A stretch of DNA of 64,000 nt, from assembly GCA_963810525.1 (NCBI GenBank), contig CAWENB010000003.1, positions 682,001 to 746,000 of the forward strand, given 5' to 3'. Shown here piece after piece: positions 8,959 to 16,502 of the stretch. Positions within the stretch are counted from its first letter, which is position 1. Each line of letters starts with the position of its first letter. This DNA comes from JAICLK01 sp963810525. GTDB taxonomy: Bacteria; Patescibacteriota; Saccharimonadia; Saccharimonadales; UBA4665. A program made the translations under genes and the position numbers. A model generated the notes under the pieces. The model ran no database searches, had not been told where the DNA came from, and saw nothing but the letters and a program-made list of their open reading frames with translations.

Positions 8959-10021
8959 TTAGCCTTCTTGGCTGAGGAGCTCGTGCTCGGCCGCCTGGAG
9001 TTTTCGATCAGGTCGTCGATTTCGCCGTCCAGGGCGCCGGGGATGTTTGAGCGGCGAGTAGCCGATGCGGTGGTCGGTGATGCGGTCCTGCGGGAAGTTA
9101 TAGGTGCGGATTTTCTCGCTGCGGTCGCCGGAGCCGATCAGCTTGCTTGCGGGCGTCGCTCGAGTTTTTTTGTTCCTCTTCAATTTTCATGCGCAAGCAG
9201 ACGGGAGCGCAGTACGCCCATGGCCTTGGCTTTATTTTTAATCTGGGATTTTTCGTCCTGGTGGGTCACGACGATGCCGGTCGGCAGGTGGGTGATGCGA
9301 ACGGCCGAATCGGTGGTGTTGACGCTTTGGCCGCCGTGGCCGCGAGCTGCGGTAAACGTCGATGCGCAGGTCATTCGGATCAATTTCAATATCTGATTCC
9401 TCGGCTTCGGGCAGTACGGCAACGGTGGCCGTCGAAGTGTGGATCGCGGCCTTGGCTCTCAGTGACCGGCACGCGCTGCACGCGGTGGACGCCAGCCTCG
9501 AACTTGAGATGCTTATATGCATCGTCACCCCGGACAGCAAAAATGATTTCCTTGAACCCGCCGACTTCGTTCGGGCTCTCGTACAGCAGTTCCAGCTTGT
9601 AGTTATGGGTTTCGGCCCAGCGGGCGTACATGCGGTACAAGTCGCCGGCGAACAGGCTGGATTCATCGCCGCCGGCGGCGGCGCGGATTTCCATAATGAC
9701 GTCGCGTCCGTCGTTCGGGTCTTTTGGTGTCAGCGCTTCGGCCAAGTCGCTTTCTGTTGCCTGGAGGCTGAACTTCAAAGGTCCCAATTCATCGAGTGCC
9801 ATCTTTGCCATTTCGGGATCTTTATCCTCCGACAAAACTTTCGCCTCAGCAAGCTGTTTTTCTATAGAGGCTTTTTTATCGTAAAGCTTAATTACGTCGT
9901 CTAGCTCACTTCGGCGTTTCGCCAGCTTCGGATAATTTTTGTCACCAAAAATAGCCGGATCCTGGAGTTTGGACTCCAGTTCCGCGAATTCCGTTCGTAG
10001 TGATTTTTCCTTCTCGTCCAT
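8959..10021 (-). CDS. prfA: Peptide chain release factor 1 (several frameshifts)
   Basis: RF1 reads UAA and UAG. The N-terminal coiled-coil domain and IRAAAGGDESSLFAGDL are intact in the first frame, which stops at 9386. The GGQ loop (RGHGGQSVNTTDSAVRI), then IGSGDRSEKIRTYNFPQ and DHRIGY, follow in other frames. At least five indels are needed (near 9430, 9345, 9175, 9058 and 9010). The last two compensate each other and restore LQAAEHELLSQEG before TAA at 8959. The start MDEKEKS (10021) has AGGAAGG just upstream. About 350 residues once corrected, as expected. It is normally essential, so sequencing error is suspected. Confidence 0.88.
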
Positions 10022-10040
10022 GACCTTCCTAAAAGTATAC

Positions 10041-10080
10041 AAACAAAAAACCGTCCTGCAGAGTGCTTTCGGACGGTTTC
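10041..10080 (-). terminator. Intrinsic terminator of rpmE
   Basis: On the minus strand AAACCGTCC pairs perfectly with GGACGGTTT (10071-10079 and 10048-10056), followed by a T-rich run. It separates rpmE from the prfA cluster. Confidence 0.85.
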
Positions 10081-10092
10081 ACGTTACGGTAG

Positions 10093-10449
10093 CTATTGCT
10101 TGGCGGCAGCCGGAGCCTTCTTGGCCTCTTGCTTCTCGGCCTTTGCGGCTTTCCTGGTAACCTTCTTTTTGGCGGAAGCGGTTCGTTTTTCGCGAGCTTC
10201 TTCGGCGGCTTTGGCGCGAGCCTTGAACTTGTCAACGCGGCCTTCGATATCCACGATGCGCTCTTCGCCGGTGAAGAACGGGTGCGAGCTGCTGCTAATG
10301 TGTACCTTTACGAGTGGGTACTCTTTGCCGTCTTCGTACTTGACGGTCTCGTCGCTCGCCACGGTCGAGCGCGTCAAAAACATGGTGCCGTTATTCAAAT
10401 CCTGAAACACGACTAACCGATAATTCTGGGGATGCAAATCTTTCTTCAT
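10093..10449 (-). CDS. rpmE2: 50S ribosomal protein bL31, type B, with long basic tail
   Basis: The N-terminal 75 residues (MKKDLHPQNYRLVVFQD ... SSSHPFFTGEERIVDIEGRVDKF) match bL31. No CxxC zinc site is present, as in the zinc-free type B paralogue. About 40 extra C-terminal residues are almost only Lys, Ala and Glu, making the protein 118 residues instead of about 80-90. It is monocistronic, with a near-consensus promoter upstream and a terminator downstream. Confidence 0.92.
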   Translation of the reverse strand: MKKDLHPQNYRLVVFQDLNNGTMFLTRSTVASDETVKYEDGKEYPLVKVHISSSSHPFFTGEERIVDIEGRVDKFKARAKAAEEAREKRTASAKKKVTRKAAKAEKQEAKKAPAAAKQ

Positions 10450-10459
10450 AAGTTAACCT

Positions 10460-10488
10460 ATTGTATCTGTTTGCAGGTGAATTGTCAA
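10460..10488 (-). promoter_or_regulatory. Promoter of rpmE
   Basis: On the minus strand: TTGACA (10488-10483), a 17-nt spacer and TACAAT (10465-10460), 10 nt before the ATG. This is the closest match to the sigma-70 consensus in the window. Confidence 0.75.
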
Positions 10489-10555
10489 AGGGTAGACGTA
10501 TATTTTTCAAAAAGCATGTGCATAAAAGGCAATAATATGCTATAATAATATTATT

Positions 10556-11182
10556 ATGCCTCACGATCCTAGGTTTCCGCCGCTTCCAGCAAGCGAAATA
10601 AGAAGCCTGCTTGGAGGTAACCACCTGTCAACTCCGGAAGAAAATGCATACGCAGATCTTCAGGCGGAACTTGACGTTGGATTCTCGGAGCTGCAGGCTT
10701 CAAATCGATTGACCCTGGACCCTGAGACACAACTGCCTTGTGCTGACATCCCCCCGCAGGCACTCGAATCGGCTCCCTTCGATACGTGGGATAGCGGACA
10801 TATGTGTTACGTCGGCGAAGAACCTAACGTTCCGGCCATGGCGACTTTTTCGTTTAGCAGAAAACACACCATGCCTGACGGCGCTTCTTTTATCCGACGG
10901 CTTAATATTTCATTGAGTTTCGGCGCTGATGAAACAACACCGATTATCGAAGAGCACATAGTCGCGGACGGAGTCGAAGGCCACTTCAGGAAATTTTTTG
11001 ATTCTATGAGTACGGAGGAGCATATGGGTTACGCGCTGCTGGCAAATATAGAGAATTCCGAAGAAGCCGTAGCCGAAGCCCGGAAAGCGCTTACTACTAA
11101 TGGCGACTATCTTGACCCGCGCGAAATAAATGCCCTCAGTGAAGTCGTGAGAAGAACAGTTGATCCGGGCGCGGAAAACTAG
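10556..11182 (+). CDS. Hypothetical protein
   Basis: This 208-residue acidic, soluble-looking protein has no signal peptide or membrane segment. It has a Pro-rich N-terminus, a central region with alternating strands (FSFSRKHTMPDGASF, LNISLSFGADE) and a helical C-terminus. No family is recognised. A TGCTATAAT extended -10 (10538-10546) lies 9 nt upstream of the ATG and there is no SD sequence, so translation is probably leaderless. Confidence 0.55.
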   Translation: MPHDPRFPPLPASEIRSLLGGNHLSTPEENAYADLQAELDVGFSELQASNRLTLDPETQLPCADIPPQALESAPFDTWDSGHMCYVGEEPNVPAMATFSFSRKHTMPDGASFIRRLNISLSFGADETTPIIEEHIVADGVEGHFRKFFDSMSTEEHMGYALLANIENSEEAVAEARKALTTNGDYLDPREINALSEVVRRTVDPGAEN

Positions 11183-11210
11183 AAGATTCCTTGCCCCCGT
11201 CAGCAAAAGT

Positions 11211-11321
11211 TGGTATAATTAAGCCCATAATCAATTAAGCAGGTTGGGGTTTGATCCTCCTGCGGGGAGTTTCTCAAAGACTTCCGGCGGGTACCCAGCC
11301 GAAGAGAAAGGATTTTAATCT
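11211..11321 (+). promoter_or_regulatory. rpsB promoter and structured leader
   Basis: An extended -10 TGGTATAAT (11211-11219) implies a leader of about 95 nt before rpsB, unusually long for this window. GCAGG...CCTGC, GGTTGGG with CCCAGCC, and a GGAGT...ACTTCC helix could form. rpsB leaders are autoregulated by S2 in some bacteria. Whether this one is remains inference. Confidence 0.4.
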
Positions 11322-12071
11322 ATGGCTACCGTTGACGTAGACATCAAGCAATTATTGGAGGCCGGTGCGCACTTCGGCCACAAGACCAGCCGTTGGCACC
11401 CGAAGATGGCGCCGTATATCCACTCTAAGCGCGGCGGCAGTCATATTATTGACCTGACCAAAACCGTGGCCGGTCTCGAGGAAGCGCTGAATTTCGTTGC
11501 CAAAACAACAGGTGAAGGTAAACAGATTCTGTTGGTCGGCACTAAGCGGCAGGCGCAGGATATTATTAAGCAATTGGCCGAGGAAACGGGCATGCCGTAT
11601 GTTACGAACCGCTGGCTCGGTGGCATGTTGACGAACTGGCCGACCATCGGCGGGCGCGTGAAGCACCTCAAGGATCTGGAGGCCAAAATGGCATCCGGTG
11701 AACTGGCGAACCGCTACAGCAAACTCGAGGTGCAGCGCTTCCAAGAGGAAATTATTCAGATGAACTCATTGTACGGCGGGATTAAGAACATGGCCGCCCG
11801 GCCGGGTGCGGTGTTTGTGGCGGACGTGAATCACGATATGAACGCCGTGAAGGAAGCCCGCAAGTTACACGTGCCGATCGTGGCAATTGTGGACACCAAC
11901 GCCGATCCGACACTCGCCACCTACCCGATTCCGGCCAACGACGATGCCATCAAGACAATCCAGCTCATAGCTGATTATTTGAAGCAGGCAATCGACCAAG
12001 GTAAAGGCGCTCGGGCGAAGGCAACGCCGGATAAAGATGAACCCAAGAAACCAACAGAAGTCCCCGCTTAA
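11322..12071 (+). CDS. rpsB: 30S ribosomal protein uS2
   Basis: A 249-residue protein with the family landmarks LLEAGAHFGHKTSRWHPKM, NRWLGGMLTN and VDTNADP. uS2 bridges the head and body of the small subunit. SD AAAGGA lies upstream. It precedes tsf, the usual partner. The C-terminal 25 residues are a Lys/Pro-rich tail. Confidence 0.96.
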   Translation: MATVDVDIKQLLEAGAHFGHKTSRWHPKMAPYIHSKRGGSHIIDLTKTVAGLEEALNFVAKTTGEGKQILLVGTKRQAQDIIKQLAEETGMPYVTNRWLGGMLTNWPTIGGRVKHLKDLEAKMASGELANRYSKLEVQRFQEEIIQMNSLYGGIKNMAARPGAVFVADVNHDMNAVKEARKLHVPIVAIVDTNADPTLATYPIPANDDAIKTIQLIADYLKQAIDQGKGARAKATPDKDEPKKPTEVPA

Positions 12072-12133
12072 ATTAATAAACAATTAAATTTACCGTCAGT
12101 TGTATACGTTCGGCTGGCGGCCGGGAGGATACG

Positions 12134-12730
12134 ATGGCAGTAGACATCAATGAAATTAAAAGACTGCGCGAGTTGACCGGCGTGGGTATGACCGACGCCA
12201 AAAAAGCGCTCGACGAAACGAATGGTGACTTTGACAAAGCGCTCGAAGCCATGCGTAAGAAGGGGCTGACCAAGGCTGAGAAAAAAGGTGAGCGCGAAGC
12301 CCGTGAAGGCATCATCGAAGCATACGTACACAGCGGCCGGATTGGCGTGCTGGTAGAGGTTAACTGCGAGACGGACTTCGTGACGCGGACTGACGATTTC
12401 AAAAATCTGGCGCACGATATTGCGCTGCACGTGGCGGCCAGCGCCCCTGAATATGTGAGCGTTGACGATGTGCCGGCCGAGGAACGCGAACGGGTCGCGG
12501 CAGAGTTCAAAGCAAAGGCGACGGCCGAAGGCAAACCGGCCGACATGATCGACAAAATCGTCGAAGGTCAACTCAAGAAGTACTTCGCCGAAAAGTATCT
12601 GCTCGATCAGCCGTTCATCAAAAATCCCGACCAAACCGTCGGCGACTACGTGAAAGAACATATCGCCAAGCTCGGCGAAAACATCGTCGTCCGTCGCTTC
12701 AACCGCATGGTCCTCGGCGAGGTGGCGTAA
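12134..12730 (+). CDS. tsf: Elongation factor Ts
   Basis: EF-Ts recharges EF-Tu with GTP. The N-terminal UBA-like motif LRELTGVGMTDAKKAL and the signature GRIGVLVEVNCETDFV are intact. At 198 residues it is the short form lacking one core subdomain. SD GGGAGGA lies 6 nt upstream of the ATG. It follows rpsB by 62 nt. The usual next gene, pyrH, is absent and frr follows instead. Confidence 0.95.
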   Translation: MAVDINEIKRLRELTGVGMTDAKKALDETNGDFDKALEAMRKKGLTKAEKKGEREAREGIIEAYVHSGRIGVLVEVNCETDFVTRTDDFKNLAHDIALHVAASAPEYVSVDDVPAEERERVAAEFKAKATAEGKPADMIDKIVEGQLKKYFAEKYLLDQPFIKNPDQTVGDYVKEHIAKLGENIVVRRFNRMVLGEVA

Positions 12731-12795
12731 GCATCGGCTAATTTTGAGTAACATATATTTGCTTATTGCTTTATATAGAATTAAGATTTGTTTAG

Positions 12796-13359
12796 ATGAA
12801 TCCGAACCAAATTGTAGACGATGTTAAGAAAAAATTAGATTCCGCGGTGGAACATTTACAGAACGAGCTGAAAAAGCTGCGGACCGGACGTGCGCAGCCA
12901 AACATGCTCGACGGTGTGATGGTCGAAGTATACGGCACGCAGATGCCGTTGAACCAGACAGCGACGATTATCGCGCCGGAGGCGCAGCTGCTGCAGATTA
13001 CCCCGTTCGACCCGAATAATTTACAGGCGATTGCCACAGCTATCCGCAACAACCAGACGCTCGGGCTCAACCCGACCGACGACGGCCGCGTGGTGCGGGT
13101 GCCAATCCCGTCCCTCACCGAAGAACGTCGGCGCGAGCTCGTCAAGCAAATCGGTGAAAAAGTCGAAGACTGTATGATCGCCATGCGCAATACCCGGCAT
13201 GATGCGCTGAAAGCCGCCGACAATGGCAAGAAAGACAAGAGTCTCAGCGAAGACGATGTGAAGCGGATTGAGAAGCAGATTGATGATCTCATGACCAGAC
13301 AGAAGCAGGCGGTGGAAGAGCTGGCGAAAGTAAAAGAAACCGAACTACTTACGGTGTAA
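12796..13359 (+). CDS. frr: Ribosome recycling factor
   Basis: At 187 residues it is full length. It shows LRTGRAQPNMLDGVMVEVYGTQMPLNQ and VPSLTEERRRELVKQ-type signatures (here PIPSLTEERR). With EF-G it splits post-termination ribosomes. It follows tsf directly; the commonly intervening UMP kinase gene is missing, consistent with a reduced pyrimidine pathway. Confidence 0.95.
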   Translation: MNPNQIVDDVKKKLDSAVEHLQNELKKLRTGRAQPNMLDGVMVEVYGTQMPLNQTATIIAPEAQLLQITPFDPNNLQAIATAIRNNQTLGLNPTDDGRVVRVPIPSLTEERRRELVKQIGEKVEDCMIAMRNTRHDALKAADNGKKDKSLSEDDVKRIEKQIDDLMTRQKQAVEELAKVKETELLTV

Positions 13360-13499
13360 CTCACGGGCTTTTATAATTTGCTCTGATAATTCCGCACCGA
13401 TGCATCGGCTCCGCCGCCTTCCTCGTAGGCAGGACAATCTCGACCGAAATGCAATAGCCTTAACAGCGGTAAATAGTAGAAAGTTGCTATAATAGGACG

Positions 13500-14201
13500 A
13501 TGACACACTCCACTGACATGGTGGTGCCGACGCACCTCGGATTGATTGTCGACGGAAACCGCCGATGGGCGCGGGAGCATGGGGTGAGTGTGGCACAGGG
13601 GCACCGGCGCGGCTATCAGAGCCTGAAGGTCGTTTGCAAAGCGGCAATCAAGTATGGCGTGCGTTATGTTTCGGCGTTTGTGTTTTCAACCGAAAACTGG
13701 CAGCGTGACCAGCAGGAAGTTCGCGATCTGATGAAGCTGCTGCGCTGGGTGCTACGGCACGAGTTGCGGGAATTTCATCGCGAGGGTATCCGCGTGCGGG
13801 TGATTGGCAGCAAGGCCAAACTTGGCGCGGCGCTGCTCACGGCCATCCATGACGCGGAGAAGCTCACCGAGCATAATACGCGCGGTACGCTGCTGCTGTG
13901 TCTGGATTACGGCGGTCAGCAGGAAATCGTCGAAGCTGCCAAGCGAATTGCCAGGTCCGGTGTGGCGCCCGAAGAAATCACGACTGAGATGATAAGCGAG
14001 CATCTGTACGCGCCGGACGTGCCGCCGCTCGATCTAATCATTCGCACCTCCGGTGAGCAGCGTCTCAGCAATTTCATGCTTTGGGAGGCGGCGTACAGCG
14101 AACTGGCATTTGCCCGTGCGTATTTTCCCGATTTTGACGAACAGGCTCTGCAAGAAGTGCTAGCGGATTTCTCGAATCGTAACCGAAGGTTCGGAAATTA
14201 G
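13500..14201 (+). CDS. uppS: Isoprenyl transferase (undecaprenyl diphosphate synthase)
   Basis: This enzyme condenses isopentenyl units into the lipid carrier for cell-wall precursors. LIVDGNRRWA (Asp18), FSTENW, the Arg-rich C-terminal RTSGEQRLSNFMLW and the YFPDF motif are all present. The length of 233 residues is standard. A TGCTATAAT extended -10 (13485-13493) lies only 6 nt before the ATG at 13500, so the mRNA is leaderless. ATG 13518 is a possible alternative start. It is followed by rseP with its own promoter. Confidence 0.94.
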   Translation: MTHSTDMVVPTHLGLIVDGNRRWAREHGVSVAQGHRRGYQSLKVVCKAAIKYGVRYVSAFVFSTENWQRDQQEVRDLMKLLRWVLRHELREFHREGIRVRVIGSKAKLGAALLTAIHDAEKLTEHNTRGTLLLCLDYGGQQEIVEAAKRIARSGVAPEEITTEMISEHLYAPDVPPLDLIIRTSGEQRLSNFMLWEAAYSELAFARAYFPDFDEQALQEVLADFSNRNRRFGN

Positions 14202-14289
14202 TGTACAGGCGTCTTAGGCTGAAGTTGAGCAGTAAACGTAATACTACGCGCTATACGCTAACCACGAAACGCTTTATAATCTAGGAAAC

Positions 14290-15540
14290 ATGGCGATATT
14301 TTTATTGATACTGGGCGTCGTCCTCTTTATCGGGCTGATTGTGGTGCACGAACTCGGGCACTTTATGGTGGCCCGTCGCAATGGCGTGGAGGCCGAGGAG
14401 TTCGGCATTTTCTTTCCGCCGAAAATCTGGAGCCGCAAAATAAAAAGCAAACGTAAGGGCAAAAAGGCTTTTATTTTTAGTATCAATGCATTGCCGCTCG
14501 GCGGGTTCGTGCGGCTGAAGGGCGAGCACGATGCCGACACCGCGCCCGGAAGTTTTGGTGCGGCGAGTACGTGGGTCAAAACAAAAATCATGGCGGCCGG
14601 CGTCGGCGTAAACTTGCTCACAGCTTTCGTGCTATTCATGCTTCTGGCCTGGATTGGCATGCCGCAACTTATAACCAAAGACACCGTAGGTCAATCACAA
14701 TTTACAGTTAAAAGCGACACGAAGATTGCAAAAAACGCAGTGCTGACCGGTGCGGTTGAATCCGGATCGCCTGCTGCCAAGGCCGGACTGCAGTCGACCG
14801 ACCAACTGCTGGCATTTTTCCCTGCGAAGGGATCACCTATTCCCGTGACAAGTGCCGGCAGCGTGCATGGCATCACACAAAGTTTGGCGGGGCAGACAGT
14901 TAGAATTGAATATCTGCGCAACAACCAAAAGAGATTCGCTACGGCGACCCTTCTGGGCCAGCAAACCGTGTCTGCCAGCCAGAAGAAGTACAGTAAGGCG
15001 GTTGCGTCATCGCCGAATAATTGCACGAGTGTGGGGCTGCCCAAAGGTTACCTAGGGATTTCCCCTACCGGATTTACCTTACAGCGCTCGACCTGGTCAG
15101 CGCCAGTCGTGGCCGGAGGTATCATCGGGCAGTTTACGGTTTTGACGCTGAAGGGTTTGTGGACGGCACTGCAGGGGTTGGGCTCGACCATTGCCGGTCT
15201 TGTCACCGTCAACCATACTGCCAGGGAAAATGGGCAATGCGCTGCATCGAGCCAGGTTTCCGGCCCGGTTGGCATATTCGTCATCCTCAAAGACAGCAGT
15301 GCGCTGGGCCCCCAATTCATGCTGATGATTGTGGCGGTAATTTCGCTGACACTAGCCATCATGAACATACTGCCGATTCCGGCGCTCGACGGCGGCAAGC
15401 TGTTCGTTACCTTCGTCGCGCGGATGTTTCATAAGCGAGTTTCCAAACAGGTGGAAGACTGGGTGTATGGCGCCAGCTTCGCACTCCTGCTGTTATTAAT
15501 GGCGCTGGTTACGCTCGTGGACGTCAAGCGATTTTTCTGA
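14290..15540 (+). CDS. rseP: RseP-type site-2 intramembrane metalloprotease
   Basis: This 416-residue zinc protease cleaves membrane-embedded substrates such as anti-sigma factors or signal-peptide remnants. The active site HELGH (His20, Glu21, His24) lies in the first helix. A PDZ domain spans about residues 130-210, and the second zinc motif ILPIPALDGGKL is near residue 360. Four membrane helices are visible. The -10 TATAAT (14275-14280) is 9 nt upstream of the ATG. Confidence 0.93.
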   Translation: MAIFLLILGVVLFIGLIVVHELGHFMVARRNGVEAEEFGIFFPPKIWSRKIKSKRKGKKAFIFSINALPLGGFVRLKGEHDADTAPGSFGAASTWVKTKIMAAGVGVNLLTAFVLFMLLAWIGMPQLITKDTVGQSQFTVKSDTKIAKNAVLTGAVESGSPAAKAGLQSTDQLLAFFPAKGSPIPVTSAGSVHGITQSLAGQTVRIEYLRNNQKRFATATLLGQQTVSASQKKYSKAVASSPNNCTSVGLPKGYLGISPTGFTLQRSTWSAPVVAGGIIGQFTVLTLKGLWTALQGLGSTIAGLVTVNHTARENGQCAASSQVSGPVGIFVILKDSSALGPQFMLMIVAVISLTLAIMNILPIPALDGGKLFVTFVARMFHKRVSKQVEDWVYGASFALLLLLMALVTLVDVKRFF

Positions 15541-15585
15541 TATTCCGGCAATAATCTAAATTAAGGCAAACGGCACCGAAATTAT

Positions 15586-16377
15586 ATGAACTCCGCAGCG
15601 ATTGAACCAACGGTCAGTAAACCGCAAACCCCGACCGCGAGAAAACCGTGGGGGCCGATCGCAGCGACATTGTGGGCGCTGGCGATATTCCTCGGGACAC
15701 AGTTCATTGCGGGTGTGGTGCTGTCGATCTATCCGGGGCTGAAACACTGGAGCTCGGCACAGGCGGATTCCTGGCTGCAAAACTCTACAGCGGCACAGTT
15801 CGTGTTCACGTTGTTGGTAGAGGTGATGTCGGTGTGGTGCGTGCTGTTGCTCTTGCGGTTTTATAAAGCGGCGATAGGGGTAATCGGGTTGCTGCACGTG
15901 AAGCTCAAGGATGTCTGGTACGCAATCATCGGTTTTGCAGCGTATTTCGTATCATATTTGTTGTTAGTGAGCGTACTGACGCAGCTCATTCACTCGCTGA
16001 ATCTGAATCAGCAGCAGAACGTGGGGTTTCAGCAGGCGACTACCACCACTGATCTGGTGATGGCCTTCATAAGTCTCGTGATACTGCCGCCGATTGCTGA
16101 AGAAATTATGTTTCGCGGTTTCGTTTTCACCGGCTTCCGGCGTAAGTTTGGATTCCTCCTGGCGACGTTAGGCACCAGCATATTGTTTGCTGCGCCGCAC
16201 TTGCTCGAAGCCACGAGTGGCGGTCCGCTATGGGTGGCCGGTATAGACACATTTATTCTGTCATTTGTTCTGTGTTTCTTGCGTGAAAAGACCGGTCGAC
16301 TGTGGGCCGGTATGGGCGTGCACGCGCTCAAGAACGGCGTGGCATTCGCAACGTTGTTTATTTTTCACGCTCATTAG
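15586..16377 (+). CDS. CPBP-family intramembrane glutamic protease
   Basis: The 263-residue polytopic protein carries the family motifs EEIMFRG (about residue 168), FRRKFGFLLATLGTSILFAAPH and a final H in GMGVHALKN. These form the Abi/Rce1-like active site. The biological substrate is not predictable; relatives process prenylated proteins or confer bacteriocin self-immunity. It follows rseP by 45 nt, so two intramembrane proteases are grouped. Confidence 0.85.
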   Translation: MNSAAIEPTVSKPQTPTARKPWGPIAATLWALAIFLGTQFIAGVVLSIYPGLKHWSSAQADSWLQNSTAAQFVFTLLVEVMSVWCVLLLLRFYKAAIGVIGLLHVKLKDVWYAIIGFAAYFVSYLLLVSVLTQLIHSLNLNQQQNVGFQQATTTTDLVMAFISLVILPPIAEEIMFRGFVFTGFRRKFGFLLATLGTSILFAAPHLLEATSGGPLWVAGIDTFILSFVLCFLREKTGRLWAGMGVHALKNGVAFATLFIFHAH

Positions 16378-16379
16378 GT

Positions 16380-16385
16380 TACAAT
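16380..16385 (+). promoter_or_regulatory. -10 element of the proS leader
   Basis: TACAAT starting 1 nt after the CPBP stop. It ends 8 nt before the ATG of the Pro-rich leader ORF, matching the spacing seen at other leaderless genes here. Confidence 0.5.
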
Positions 16386-16393
16386 ACGGGCAA

Positions 16394-16462
16394 ATGCAAT
16401 ATTGTTACTCACGCATCACCTCAGCCCCGGTACCGGCCCCCTGGCCGTGCTGTTCTTTATAA
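16394..16462 (+). CDS. Proline-rich leader peptide of proS (22 codons)
   Basis: ATG to TAA, 22 codons. The second half reads SAPVPAPWPCCSL, with Pro at positions 12, 14, 16 and 18 (codons CCG, CCG, CCC, CCG). It starts 8 nt after a -10 hexamer and ends 40 nt before the prolyl-tRNA synthetase start. The Pro codons lie across a GC hairpin. The placement and codon bias parallel the Ser- and Gly-rich leaders before serS and glyS, so a regulatory leader sensing charged tRNA-Pro is inferred. Confidence 0.65.
   Translation: MQYCYSRITSAPVPAPWPCCSL
16427..16458 (+). promoter_or_regulatory. Hairpin within the proS leader
   Basis: CGGCC (16434-16438), a CCCT loop and GGCCG (16443-16447), followed by the T-rich tgctgttcttt. 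An overlapping CCGGTACCGG palindrome (16427-16436) is a possible alternative pairing. It could act as an attenuator, although the T-run is interrupted. Confidence 0.45.
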
Positions 16463-16502
16463 CCTACATTTATTTCAGAAAATGCCAGAGGAGTAACGAA
16501 AT

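Noticed and set aside
10071..10086. parS-like GTTTCACGT
   Set aside because: Only one half matches the parS palindrome, and the sequence is part of the rpmE terminator stem and its flank.
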